Origin: Selaginella tamariscina
Lineage: Eukaryota; Streptophyta; Lycopodiopsida; Selaginellales; Selaginellaceae
Length of the DNA stretch: 64,000 bases
Assembly: GCA_003024785.1 (NCBI GenBank)
Contig: PUQB01000007.1
Location: 784,001-848,000 of the forward strand
Direction of reading: 5' to 3'
The position numbers and the translations under genes are program-made. The notes below the pieces were generated by a model, which worked only from the letters and a program-made list of their open reading frames with translations, ran no database searches and was not told the origin of the DNA. How positions within the stretch are numbered: position 1 is the first letter of the stretch; the number at the start of each line of letters is the position of its first letter. Positions 37,334 to 48,745 of the stretch are shown here, one piece after another.

Positions 37334-38307
37334 ATGGCCGATTTTGAGCAATTTCAACACGAGCACCAAATATTGCTTCATGAGCTAGCCACTTTGCGCC
37401 AAGTGGTCACAGATCTGCAAGGTTCCACCAACGCGGCGCATGCAGCTGCTGATGCATCCTCCAAGGCTGCTGCACAGGCTCTCTCTCAAGCATCCGTGAT
37501 TTCCTCTACATCGAACACTTCTTCGGAGCCGAAGATTAGCATGCCAGAAAAGTTCAATGGCAATCGTGCCGATTTCCAAGGGTTCCTGAATCAGATTAGG
37601 CTTTTGATCCGCATGCAACCACGCCGCTACTCGACTGATGCACAAAAGGTTGGCCTTTTGGCATCCCTACTAGTTGGATCTCCACGGGCTTGGGTTGCCC
37701 CTTTGCTGGAACGTGACGACCCATTGATGGAAGACTTTGAAGGTTTCGTGGCTGCCTTTGAAGCTTGCTTTGGAGATCCCGATAAGTACCGTTCCGCATG
37801 CACAAGTATAAAAGCTCACACAAGGATCTCGACCAGCTTCCGTTTATGCATCCGAATTTCAGCAACTTTGCACGAACATTCCATGGGACGAGACTGCATT
37901 GATTGAACACTTCCGTTTTGGGTTGAGGGATGATGTGAAGGACCTTCTCCTTTCGTTACCGGATGCCCAAACATTAGGAGATCATGCAACAGGCCGTTCG
38001 CTGCGACAACCGCTTGTTCGAGCGTCGTCAGGAAAAATCCCGTCAGCAGTTCCTGCAAACCAATCCTGCAGCTGTGGTACATACTTCTGCGACACCTTCT
38101 GGAGTAGTTCCTATGGAGGTTGAGAAATACAAGCGTGGCCCACTTTCCGCTGCTGAGAAGCAACGTCGCCGCAGTGAGAATCTATGTTTGTATTGTGGTG
38201 AAGCAGGACACAAGGCGGCGGAATGTCCTATTAAAGCCAGGAAGTTCAAGACGCGTGAAGTTGAAGCTGAAGTTCAGTCGGAAAACTTCAATGTTCACTT
38301 CGTTTAG
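37334..38307 (+). pseudogene. gag with zinc knuckle (outer element)
   Basis: Starts MADFEQFQHEHQILLHELA, contains an Ala-rich segment and a capsid-like region (KFNGNRADFQGFLNQIRLLI), and ends with the nucleocapsid knuckle [14 protein letters not shown] (C-x2-C-x4-H-x4-C). Frame changes near 37800-37990 break it. Confidence 0.8.
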
Positions 38308-38318
38308 GAGCCACGAAG

Positions 38319-38822
38319 TTGGACGTAGGTGCAGGCTCCATTGGTGCTGCTCATACCATTCCATCACTCAAGTTTCCTATACACATTCATCTCAATAATC
38401 GAGAGCTCAAGGAGTTTGCCCTGTTAGACACTGGTGCAAATGCATGCTTCATGGATGACACTTTTGCAACTCAACATGGCATTCCGATGGTGAAGTTGAA
38501 GCGTGCAGTTCCTGTAGAGGTGGCCGATGGTCGTCTGATTGCTTCTGGCGCAGTTACCCATGCTACCAAACCTCTCTCTTGCAGTCATGGCGCATTCAAC
38601 TGTTCAATTTCCTTCAACTTGATCAAGACTCGGTCGACTCCCATCATTTTGGGCATGCCATGGTTCGTTGTTGCAAATCCTCAGATCAACTGGAGGTCTA
38701 GGACGTTCACGTTTTCCTCTCCGGCAACCAGGACCAATCCTGTACCTTCCTGTGTGCAGAATACATCCTTAGTGTCTGAGGCAGTACAAGCTACAGGATT
38801 GACCGTGCCTGTTCCTGTATAG
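38319..38822 (+). pseudogene. Retroviral-type aspartic protease region (outer element)
   Basis: Shows FALLDTGANACFMDD with the catalytic D-T-G and, downstream, PIILGMPWF as the ILG flap-side motif. It is open over this span but detached from gag and RT by frame changes. Confidence 0.8.
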
Positions 38823-39239
38823 TGTTGAAGACTCCTCCTCGACAGGATCCACCTCCTATTGGTTCGTCAGCACACTCACAAGTTCTCCTCACCTGTGCAT
38901 CCACGGACTTCTGTACAGGATTCTTCCAATCCTGTACACTTGTCAACATCCACACATGTTTCTCCCAATCCTGCCTCTTTTCATTACTCTTCTTCTGTTC
39001 CACCCCCCAAGATCCTTCCTCTTTTTCAATCACAGCTCCCTCCTTCTCCTCTTCGAGTTCTTACCACTACCATGCATGAACTTGCCACTGATCCTGCTCC
39101 TTTTCATCTTTTTGCCTTCCAAGTAACTCCTACGTCCTCTTCTACCTTTCCTGTATCTGATTCCCCTGTTTTTCAATCTCCTTCTTTCCTTCTTCTCCTC
39201 TTCTTCCCTGCCATCCAAGTATCACTCCTTTCAGAACGT

Positions 39240-40600
39240 TTTTGACAAGCACAAGGCTGCAGTTCTTCCTGTTCACAGGTCCTACGACTGTCCTATCGAT
39301 CTTGTGGAAGGAAAGACTCCACCGTTCGGACCGATTTATGCACTGTCACCTACAGAATTGGAGGTTCTTCGTCAGTACATCGAGGAAAACTTGGCATCCG
39401 GCTTCATTCGTCACTCAAAGTCCCCTGCAGGAGCACCTATCTTCTTTGTCAAGAAGAAAGATGGGAGTTTACGTTTGGTTGTGGACTACAGAGGTTTGAA
39501 TCAAGTCACCATTCGGAACCGGTACCCGTTGCCATTGATCCGGAACTTCTCGATCGGCTACAAGGAGCAAAAGTGTTCACGAAGATTGACTTACGAGGGG
39601 CTTACAATCTTGTACGGATTCGTCCAGGCGATGAGTGGAAGACTGCCTTTCGTACAAGGTATGGACACTTCGAGTATACGGTGATGCCTTTCGGACTTAC
39701 CAATGCCCCAGCCGTGTTTCCAACACATGGTGAACGACATCTTTCGTGACTTCTTGGACCAGTTTGTGGTAATCTACCTCGATGACATTTTGATTTTCTC
39801 CAAGGACCAGGCGGCTCATGACAAGCATGTACGACTATCTTACAGAGGCTTCGCGAGCATGGCCTGTATGCGAAGTTGGAGAAGTGTTTCTTCGACAGGA
39901 TACTGTAGAGTTCTTGGGCTACATCGTCTCTCTGCTGGCGTTTCCATGGACATGCACAAGGTGAAGACTATCGCGGAGTGGGAGAGGCCCAAGTCTGTAC
40001 GAGATGTACAATGTTTCCTTGGCTTTGCAAACTTCTACAGGCGTTTCATACAGGACTTCTCCAAGCGTGTACTTCCACTCACGGAACTCACCAAGCGCAC
40101 AGGAGTGTTCTCTTGGTCCGACAAGGCAGAACATGCATTCACAACACTCAAGAACATCTTCACGACAGCTCCGATTTTAGCACATCCTGATCCTTCTCGT
40201 CCCTTCTTCGTTGAAGCAGATGCCTCGGATTTTGCAGTAGGATCTGTTCTATCACAAGTTGGAGAAGATAAGTTGCTTCATCTGTAGCTTTTCACTCTCG
40301 TAAGTTCCTTTCGGCGGAGATCAATTACGAGATTCATGACAAGGAACTCAAGGCCATTGTGGATTCGTTCGAGGAGTGGCGGCATTTCCTGGAAGGTGCT
40401 GCGCATCCTGTACAAGTTCTTACGGATCACAAGAACCTGGAGTATTTTCAAACGGCTCGAGTTCTCAGTCGGCGACAGGCTAGGTGGGCGAGTTCCTATC
40501 ACGTTTTGATTTCGTCATCATCTACAGGCCTGGTTTTCGAAATGGCAAGGCGGAATGCATTGTCTAGGCGCTCTTACCTTGCACCGACCCCGGGCGATCC
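39240..40600 (+). pseudogene. Reverse transcriptase and RNase H (outer element)
   Basis: Contains [34 protein letters not shown] with the catalytic DD, SVRDVQCFLGFANFYRRFI, FVEADASDFAVGSVLSQ and [18 protein letters not shown], in the expected order. At least four frame changes occur along it. Confidence 0.85.
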
Positions 40601-40739
40601 TGCATATGACTGTCAAAAGCAAGTGTTGTTGGGTCCTGATCGACTTCGGCTTGCAGCACTACAAGTTCATCAGGCTCCAGCAGATTCCACACTCCTACAG
40701 GACATCCGTTTGCAGTTGGCTAAACGACTTGGCAAGGAA

Positions 40740-41302
40740 TGTGTTTTCACACATTAGTCCTGACATCGCAAGTTCCTCTTCCTCCAGTTCCCGTACAGAC
40801 TACAAGTTATTTATCATACAGGACGGACTTCTGTATCGGGAAGGTCTCCTGTGTTCCTATTGGTGTTTGCAGGACTTGTGAGTAATATCTTCGCTGCTTC
40901 ATCAGTTACCAACAGGACAACTGGTTGGACCTTCTTCCAATGGCGGAGTTTGCCTACAACAACTCCGTTCATGCATCTACAGGCCAGACACCTTTCTTTG
41001 CTCTTACAGGCTACCATCCACGTTTTAACTTTGCTCCTCCTGCTTCTCCTTCTTCTGCTCCTGCAGTACAAGATCGTCTCCAGCATCTTCGTCAGGTACA
41101 TGAGGATCTCCGGGTTCATCTTCAACAGGCACATGAATGGTACAAGCATTATGCTGATGCTCATCGTCAACCGGCACCTACATACAAGATTGGTGATCTC
41201 GTGTGGCTTCTTCGTCGGCATATTCGCACCAACAGGCCTTCTTCTAAGTTGGATTTTCAATGATTGGGCCCTTACAGGATTGCGGCTGAGGTCAATCCTG
41301 TA
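40740..41302 (+). pseudogene. Integrase remnant lacking the catalytic core (outer element)
   Basis: Sequence runs from the N-terminal region near 40870 straight to a segment equivalent to YLRCFISYQQDNWLDLLPM, then AEFAYNNSVHASTGQTPFFA and the C-terminal DLVWLLRRHIRTN. Comparison with the inner element shows the D,D-35-E core region is missing (roughly 650-700 bp). Confidence 0.75.
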
Positions 41303-41307
41303 GCTTT

Positions 41308-41843
41308 TGTCAAGCCACGATCCAAGAACCAGGAAGTAAGTGATTCCAGGAACAGGAAGGCTTGACTCAGGAATAGGAACAGGAACAGGACGGATCTAGG
41401 AGCAGGACAGGATCAGGATAGGATCCGGGAGCAAGACAGGAAAGTGCAGGACAGGATCCAGGAACAAGATAGGAACTAGACAGGATCCAAGAGCAAGACA
41501 GGAGCAGGAGGCAAAGAGTAAGACAAGAACATAACAAGAACAAGGAACAAGAATAATCGTAGAATGACTGGTGTTGATAGTAACTGATTGTACAACAATT
41601 AGGTCGGAGCTTTTATGCTCACAACTCCAAGCTAATCTAGTCATGAGTCTAATCTAGTCATGAGCTAAGAATAGTGTCCCTTATCCTCTAGGCATATCCT
41701 GTAGCATATCCTATAGGAATATCCTATAGGTATATCCTGTAGGAATATCCTGCAGGCATATCCTGTAACCCGTATCCTGTATCCGAAATCCTGCATCCTA
41801 TATCCTGTATCCGGAATCCTGTATCCTGTATCGGGTTGTGACA
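41308..41843 (-). repeat. 3' LTR of the inner chromovirus
   Basis: Reads TGTCAAGCCACGATCC to GGGTTGTGACA on the + strand. The U3 part carries GGATAT/CCTGTA-type short repeats and the R/U5 part is rich in AGGAACAGG-like repeats. Confidence 0.9.
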
Positions 41844-41849
41844 GCACCT

Positions 41850-42345
41850 CCTCCCTAAGGACGAGTTCCACGAGTCTCTTAGGACCTGGTTTAGCAGGAT
41901 AATGCCGATGGAAGGCAGCAACTTTGGAAGAGCATGGAGTAAGTTGGATGCAGGTTCCCAAGTGCGATCGGTAGGCAAATAACCTTTCAATCCACCAAGT
42001 ATTGAAGTTGGCGGCGATGAAGACGAGAATCAAGGATGGCTGCAACTTCGTACTCAGGTTCACCAGCAATGACCACAGGAGGGGGAGGAGAAGAAGCACG
42101 ACCAGGAAGAGAAGAAGGATGATACGGCTCCAACAAGGAGGTGTGAAACACAGGATGAAGTTTCACCGTGGATGGTAACTCGAGTCGAAAGCTACAGGAT
42201 TTACCTCCGCCACGATCCTGTAAGGGCCCAATCGTTGAAAATCCCAACTTAGAAGAAGGCCTGTTGGTGCGAATGTGTCGACGAAGAAGCCACACGAGAT
42301 CACCAATCTTGTATGCAGGTGTCGGCTGACGGTGAGTATCAGCAT
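41850..42345 (-). pseudogene. Integrase C-terminus and chromodomain (inner element)
   Basis: On the minus strand: VWLLRRHIRTNRPSSKL, then [20 protein letters not shown], then YLVD, and after a one-base loss [18 protein letters not shown]. This is a classical chromodomain, which in relatives directs integration to marked chromatin. The corresponding GTGGATTGGAAAGG is intact in the outer element near 47610. Confidence 0.85.
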
Positions 42346-43102
42346 GATGCTTGTACCGTTCCTGTGCTGCTGAAGGTGAACCTGGAGATCATCCTGTACC
42401 TGCCGAAGATGCTGAAGACGATCCTGTACTGCAGGAGCGGAAGAAGGAGAAGCGGAGGAGCGAAGTCAAAACGTGGATGGTGGCCTGTAAGAGCAAAAAA
42501 AGGTGTCTGTCCTGTAGATGCGTGAACGGAGTTGTTGTAGGCAAACTCCGCCATTGGAAGAAGGTCCAACCAGTTGTCCTGCTGGTAACTGATGAAGCAA
42601 CGAAGATACTGTTCTAAGGTCTGAATTGTGCGTTCGGACTGCCCATCGGTTTGTGGGTGATATCCTAAAGAAAGATCCGCTTTAACCTGTAGACTCCGAA
42701 GAAGCTCTCGCCAAAACTTGGACATGAATTGTGGACCTTGATCGGAAACAATGCTCTCAGGAAGACCATGATGTCAGAACACCTCACGGATCACCAACTC
42801 GGCAGTTGTCTGACCTGTAGCTGTCTTGTTGCAGGGTAGGAAATGAGCTTGCTTGGTGAAACGGTCAACCACCACAAGAACTGCATCGAATCCACGAGAA
42901 GGAGGAAGATCTGTGAGGAAATCCATAGAAATGGATCTCCAAGGAGCAGAAGGAACATGAAGAGGACGAAGAAGACCAGAGGGTGCATGATGAGGCATCT
43001 TCGACCTGCAACAAGTGTCACAACTCGTACAAACCTCTCCACAAAACCTCGCAACCCAGGCCACCAATAGTTGCGAGTCACCAACTCAACTGTCTTGGCC
43101 AC
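42339..43102 (-). pseudogene. Integrase core (inner element)
   Basis: Shows a zinc-binding C-x2-C pair (CDTCC), MDFLTDLPPSRGFDAVLVVV with the first catalytic Asp, ESIVSDQGPQFMSKFW with the second, and HPQTDGQSERTIQTLEQYL with the Glu. A TGA after VIREVF (near 42774) and frame changes interrupt it. Confidence 0.85.
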
Positions 43103-43295
43103 ACCAAAATGTCATGTAGCCGGGGTATCATGACAATCCTGTATCACACGAGTCCTGGAAACACCAACATGGAACGTACAGGAGACCTTCCCGGTACAGG
43201 AGTCCATCCTGTATGGTGAACAGGTTGTAGTCTAGACGGGAACTGGAGGAAGAGGAACTTGCAACGTCAGGATGAATGTGTTGAGAACACATTCT

Positions 43296-44962
43296 TTACC
43301 AAGTCGTTGTAGCCAACTGCGAACGGACGTCCTGTAGGAGTGTTGAATTTGCTGGAGCCTGATGAACCTGCAGTGCCGCAAGCCGGAATCGATCAGGACC
43401 CAACAACACTTGCCTTTGACAGTCAAATGCAGGATCGCCCGGGCTTGGTGCAAGGTAAGAGCGCCTAGACAATGCGTCCGCCTTGCCATTCCGAAAACCG
43501 GGCCTGTAGACGATGACGAAGTCAAAACGTGATAGGAACTCCGCCCACCTAGCCTGTCGCCGACTGAGAACTCGAGCCGTTTGAAAGTACTCCAGGTTCT
43601 TGTGATCCGTAAGAACTTGTACAGGATGTGCAGCACCTTCCAGGAAATGCCGCCACTCCTCAAACGAATCCACAATGGCCTTGAGTTCCTTGTCATGAAT
43701 CTCGTAATTGATCTCCGCCGACAGGAACTTACGAGAGTGAAAAGCTACAGGATGAAGCAACTTGTCCTCTCCAACTTGCGATAGGACGGATCCTACTGCA
43801 AAATCCGAGGCATCTGCTTCAACGAAGAAAGGACGAGAAGGATCAGGATGTGCTAAAATCGGAGCTGTCGTGAAGGTGTCCTTGAGTGTTGTGAATGCAT
43901 GTTCCGCCTTGTCGGACCAAGAGAAAACCTCTGTGCGCTTGGTGAGTTCCGTGAGTGGAAGTACACGCTTGGAGAAGTCCTGTATGAATCGCCTGTAGAA
44001 GTTTGCAAAGCCAAGGAAACATTGTACATCTCGTACAGACTTGGGCCTCTCCCACTCCACGATGGTCTTCACCTTGTGCATGTCCATGGAAACGCCAGCA
44101 GGAGAGACGATGTAGCCCAAGAACTCCACAGAATCCCTATCGAAAAAACACTTCTCCAACTTCGCATACAGCCATGCACGAAGCCGCTGTAGAACCAATC
44201 GTACATGCTTGTCATGTGCCGCCTGGTCCTTGGAGAAAATCAAAATGTCGTCGAGGTAGATCACCACAAACTGGTCCAAGAAGTCACGAAAGATGTCGTT
44301 CACCATGTGTTGGAACACGGCTGGGGCATTGGTAAGGCCGAAAGGCATCACCGTGTACTCGAAGTGTCCATACCTTGTACGAAAGGCAGTCTTCCACTCA
44401 TCGCCGGACGAATCCGTACAAGGTTGTAGGCCCCTCGTAAGTCGATCTTCGTGAACACCTTTGCTCCTCGCAGCCGATCGAGAAGTTCCGGGATCAATGG
44501 CAACGGGTACCGATTCCGAATGGTAGCTTGATTCAAACCCCTGTAGTCCACAACCAAACGTAAGCTCCCATCCTTCTTCTTGACAAAGAAGATAGGCGCT
44601 CCTGCAGGGGACTTTGAGTGACGAATGAAGCCGGATGCCAAGTTGTCCTCGATGTACTGGCGAAGAACCTCCAACTCTGTGGGTGACAATGCGTAAATCG
44701 GTCCGAACGGTGGAGTCTTTCCTTCTGCAAGATCAATAGGACAGTCGTAGGACCTGTGAACAGGAAGAACTGTAGCCTTGTGCTTGTCAAAAACGTCCTT
44801 AAAGAGTGTACTTGGATGGTAGGAAGAAGAGGAGAAGGAAAGAGTAGGAGAAGGAGATTGAAAAACAGGAGAGTCAGACACAGGAAAGGTAGAAGAGGAC
44901 GTAGGAGTTACTTGAAAGGCAAAAAGGTGGAAAGGAGCAGGATCAGTGGCAAGTTCATGCAT
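43296..44962 (-). pseudogene. Reverse transcriptase and RNase H (inner element)
   Basis: Two long open stretches, 44348-44962 and 43296-44351. The first contains [20 protein letters not shown] and [16 protein letters not shown]. The second contains VVIYLDDILIFSKD, the RDVQCFLGFANFYRRFI connection, and RNase H from FFVEADASDFAVGSVLSQ to [12 protein letters not shown]. One frame change near 44350 separates them. Confidence 0.9.
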
Positions 44963-45250
44963 GGTAGTGGTAAGAACTCGGAGAGGAGAAGGAGGGAGCT
45001 GTGACTGAAAAAGAGGAAGGATCTTGGGGGGTGGAACAGAAACAGAGTAAAAAAGAGGCAGGATTGGGAGAAACCTGTGTGGATGTTGAAGTGTACAGGA
45101 TTGGAAGAATCCTGTACAGAAGTCCGTGGTTGCACAGGAGTGAGGAGAGCCTGTGAGTGTGCTGACGAACCAACAGGAGGTGGATCCTGTTGAGGAGGAA
45201 CCTTCGACACTGATACAGGATTGGAAGAACCCTGTACAGGAACCGCAAAC

Positions 45251-45832
45251 TTACAGGAGTGGAGAGAGCCTGCGGATGTGCTGAGGAACTGACATGAGGT
45301 GAATCCTGTCGAGGAGAGTCTTCAACACTGGTACAGGAACAGGCACGGTCAATCCTGTAGCTTGTACTGCCTCAGACACCAAGGATGTATCCTGCACGCA
45401 GGAAGGTACAGGATTGATCCTGGCTGCTGGAGAGGAAAACGTGAGCGTCCTAGACCTCCAGTCGATCTGCGGATTTGCAACAACGAACCATGGCATGCCA
45501 AAAATGATGGGAGTCGACCGAGTCTTGATCAAGTTGAAGGAAATCGAACAGTTGAATGCACCATGACTGCAAGAGAGAGGTGTGGTAGCGTGGGTAACTG
45601 CGCCAGAAGCAATCAAACGACCATCGGCCACCTCTACAGGAACTGCACGCTTCAACTTCACCACCGGAATGCCATGCTGAGCTGCAAAAGTGTCATCCAT
45701 GAAACATGCATTTGCACCAGTGTCTAACAGGGCAAACTCCTTGAGCTCTCGATTATTGAGGCGAATGTGTACAGGAAACTTGAGTGATGGAATGGTATGA
45801 GCAGCACCAATGGAGCCTGCACCTACGTCCAA
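45251..45832 (-). pseudogene. Protease region (inner element)
   Basis: FALLDTGANACFMDD and IIFGMPWFVV mark the aspartic protease. It is close to the outer element's copy, with ILG changed to IFG. Confidence 0.8.
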
Positions 45833-46787
45833 CTTCGCGGCTCCTAGACGAAGTGGACATTGAAGTTTTCCGACTGAACTTCAGCTTCGGCTTCACGCGT
45901 CTTGAACTTCTGGCTTTATTAGGACATTCCGCCACCTTGTGTCCTGCTGCACCACAATACAAGCATAGGTTCTCACCCCGACGACGTTGCTTCTCAGCAG
46001 TTGAAAGTGGGCCACGCTTGGATTTGTTAACCTCCATAGGAACTGCTCCAGAAGGTGTCGTAGGAACATGTGCTACGGCTACAGGATTGGTTGGCAGGAA
46101 CTGCTGACGGAATTTTTCCTGACGGCGCTCGAACAAACGGTTGTCGCAGCGAACGGCCTGTTGCATGATCTCCGCTAACGTTTGAGCATCCGGTAATGTA
46201 AGGAGAAGGTCCTTCACATCATCCCTCAGCCCAAAACGGAAAGTGTTCGATCAATGCAGTCTCGTCCCATGGAATGTTCGTGCACAATTGCTGGAATTCG
46301 GATGCATAAACTGAAGCTGGTCTGGATCCTTGTGTGAGCCTCCGTAACTTTGTGCATGCAGAACGGTACTTATCAGGATCTCCAAAACAGGCTTCAAAGG
46401 CAGCCACGAAACCTTCAAAGTCTCCATCAATGGGTCGTCACGCTCCAGCAAGGGAGCAACCAAGCTCGCACTTTTTGTGCATCCGTCGAGTAGCGGCGTT
46501 GGTTGCATGCGGATCAAGAGCCGGATCTGATTCAGGAAACCTTGGAAATCGGCACGGTTGCCACTGAACTTCTCTGGCATGCTGATCTTCGGCTCCGGAG
46601 AAAAGTTCGATGAAGAAGGAACCACCGATGCCTGAGAGAGAGCCTGCGCAGCAGCCTTGGAGGATGCATCAGCAGCTGCATGTGCCGCATGGGTGGAGCC
46701 TTGCAGATCGGTGACCACTTGGCGCAAAGTGGCCAGCTCATGAAGCAACATTTGGTGCTCGCGTTGAAAGTGCTCAAAATCAGCCAT
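45753..46787 (-). pseudogene. gag with zinc knuckle (inner element)
   Basis: Starts MADFEHFQREHQMLLHELA at 46787 and ends with CLYCGAAGHKVAEC. A frame change near 46220-46480 splits it. Confidence 0.8.
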
Positions 46788-46869
46788 GATCTTATGAAAG
46801 AAAGAAAGGAGAAAACGAAGGAAAAGAATCAAGGAAAAAAAAGTAGCTGGAAACGAAGAGCTATGAAAG

Positions 46870-46884
46870 CAGTTACTATCAAAC
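46870..46884 (-). other. Self-priming site of the inner chromovirus
   Basis: On the minus strand the bases right after the LTR read GTTTGATAGTAACTG. TTGATAGTAACTG is the exact complement of CAGTTACTATCAA, found about 30 bases after CATAAAAG in the same LTR (plus-strand position about 47146-47158). Confidence 0.65.
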
Positions 46885-47414
46885 TGTCAAGCCACGATCC
46901 AGGAACCAGGAAGCAAGTAGGATTCCGGGAACAGGAAGGCTTGACTCAGGAACAGGAATAGGAACAGGACAGGAACCAGAGCAGGACGGATCAGGATAGG
47001 ATCCGGAGCAAGACAGGAAGACAGGACAGGATCCAGGAACAAGATAGGAACTAGACAGGATCCAGAGCAAGACAGGAGCAGGAGGCAAAGAGTAAGACAA
47101 GAACAAACAAGACAAGGAACAAGAATAATCGTAGAATGACTGGTGTTGATAGTAACTGATTGTACAACAATTAGGTCGGAGCTTTTATGCTCACAACTCC
47201 AAGCTAATCTAGTCATGAGTCTAATCTAGTCATGAGCTAAGAATAGTGTCCCTTATCCTCTAGGCATATCCTGTAGCATATCCTATAGGAATATCCTATA
47301 GGTATATCCTGTAGGAATATCCTGCAGGCATATCCTGTAACCCGTATCCTGTATCCGAAATCCTGCATCCTGTATCCTGTATCCGGAATCCTGTATCCTG
47401 TATCGGGTGTGACA
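46885..47414 (-). repeat. 5' LTR of the inner chromovirus
   Basis: Partner of 41308-41843. The two are nearly identical over the U3 half, with several short indels in the A/G-rich half. Confidence 0.9.
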
Positions 47415-47419
47415 GCTTT

Positions 47420-47762
47420 CTGACTCGAGTTACCATCTACGGTGAAACTTCATCATGTGTTTCACACTTCTTTGTTGGAGCCGTATTATCCTTCTTCTCT
47501 TCTTGGTCGTGCTTCTTCTCCTCCCCCTCCTGTGGTCATTAACGGTGAACCTGAGTATGAAGTTGCAACCATCCTGATTCTCGTCTTCATCGCCGCCAAC
47601 TTCAATACTTGGTGGATTGGAAAGGTTATTTGCCTACCGATCGCACTTGGGAACCTGCATCCAACTTACTCCATGCTTTTCCAAAGTTGCTGCTTTTCAT
47701 CAGCGTTATCCTGCTAAACCAGGTCCCAAGACTCGTGGAACTCGTCCTTAGGGAGGAGGTGC
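47420..47762 (+). pseudogene. Chromodomain end of the outer element
   Basis: Continues the outer polyprotein after the inner insertion: [11 protein letters not shown], then in another frame [20 protein letters not shown], and finally [12 protein letters not shown] before the polypurine tract. Confidence 0.75.
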
Positions 47763-48123
47763 TGTCACGACTGGATACAGGATACGAGTTACAGGATATG
47801 CCTATAGGATATACTTACAGGATTGCCTGCAGGATATTCCTACAGGATATACTTACAGGATATTCCTACAAGATATGCCTATAGGATATACTACAGGATA
47901 TGCCTAAAGGATTAAGGGTCACTATTTTTAGCTCATGACCATATTAGACTCATGACCAGATTAGCTTAGAGTTGTGAGTATAAAAGCTCCGACTAATTGT
48001 TGTACAATCAGTTACTATCAACACCAGTCATTCTACGATCATTCTTGTCTTGTTCCTTGCTCTTGCCTTGTTCTTGAGTCAAGCCTTCTTGTTGTTATCT
48101 TGCTCTTAGGTCATGGCTTGACA
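47763..48123 (+). repeat. 3' LTR of the outer chromovirus
   Basis: TGTCACGACTGG to GGCTTGACA, about 361 bp. It is shorter than the 5' LTR through loss of some U3 units and part of the T/C-rich segment. Confidence 0.9.
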
Positions 48124-48745
48124 TGGGGAAGGTACAGGAGGCACGGACTAACGGTGATAACTGTCAGGCAACGCTTAATCCAAGAGTAGATCCGATCATT
48201 CGGATCAACTACCAAGGTACTCAGGAGGTGCATAAATGCTATAGGTAGGACTGTCACAAGGTGGCAGACCAATGGGAGCATGCCAGGGTCTAGCACTAGC
48301 CGACCCACTATATAAGCAAGAAGGCTTATAGTGAGTTGGGGTCCTTCTAGTCCGTTTTCATCTTTATATCTTGCTCCATCTTTCTAGGGCAGCTTTGTAC
48401 TTGGACATGGAATATATATATATATATATATATATATAACATTCTCTTTCTGTTTACCAGCCCTTCCATTACTCTACTCTTGCCCCACTCTAGCCACAAC
48501 GACGTACCAGCAAAGGAAGCGGCAACACTGCACTAGGAGAACTCTTCCTCACCTGTACACGGACCCTCACGATGTTTGGGTAAAGGCCATCTCAGCACCT
48601 TCCAGTGCACCCGAGGTAAGTCCGGTTCACTAGCGCAAACCCCCAAGACTGGATGCTATGCATAGCATCCTGGTGACCACCAAGACTTCATAGCAAACAC
48701 CACATCTGACCTGAAGAGTCCCGATGACCACACCAACTGTACATA
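48124..48745. other. Unidentified GC-richer block, LTR-like
   Basis: Less AT-rich than its surroundings. It has CTATATAAGC (near 48310), an (AT)n run at 48412-48437 and a C-rich stretch, but no partner copy in the window and no open frame. It could be part of another LTR into which the outer chromovirus inserted; this is unproven. Confidence 0.3.

Larger units (their letters stand above)
41308..47414 (-). mobile_element. Inner chromovirus inserted in the outer one
   Basis: 6107 bp in minus orientation, bounded by LTRs of 536 bp (41308-41843) and 530 bp (46885-47414) and by a perfect target duplication GCTTT (41303-41307 and 47415-47419). Gag, protease, RT, RNase H, full-length integrase and chromodomain are all present in order. 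A few stops and frame changes remain, for example TGA just after VIREVF in integrase. The LTRs differ by several small indels, so the insertion is not brand new. Confidence 0.95.
36831..48123 (+). mobile_element. Outer chromovirus (Ty3/gypsy), interrupted by a nested copy
   Basis: The 5' LTR is 36831-37245 and the 3' LTR 47763-48123; flanking pentamers TGGGC and TGGGG agree in 4 of 5. Removing the insert at 41308-47414 and one GCTTT copy leaves about 5.2 kb with the order gag, zinc knuckle, protease, RT, RNase H, partial integrase and chromodomain. A purine tract, AGGGAGGAGG, precedes the 3' LTR. Many indels and stops, plus loss of the integrase core, make it non-autonomous. Confidence 0.9.

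Noticed and set aside
48124-48745. A complete LTR retrotransposon end
   Set aside because: A TATA-like motif and base composition suggest an LTR, but no TG...CA ends, primer site or partner LTR could be fixed in the window.
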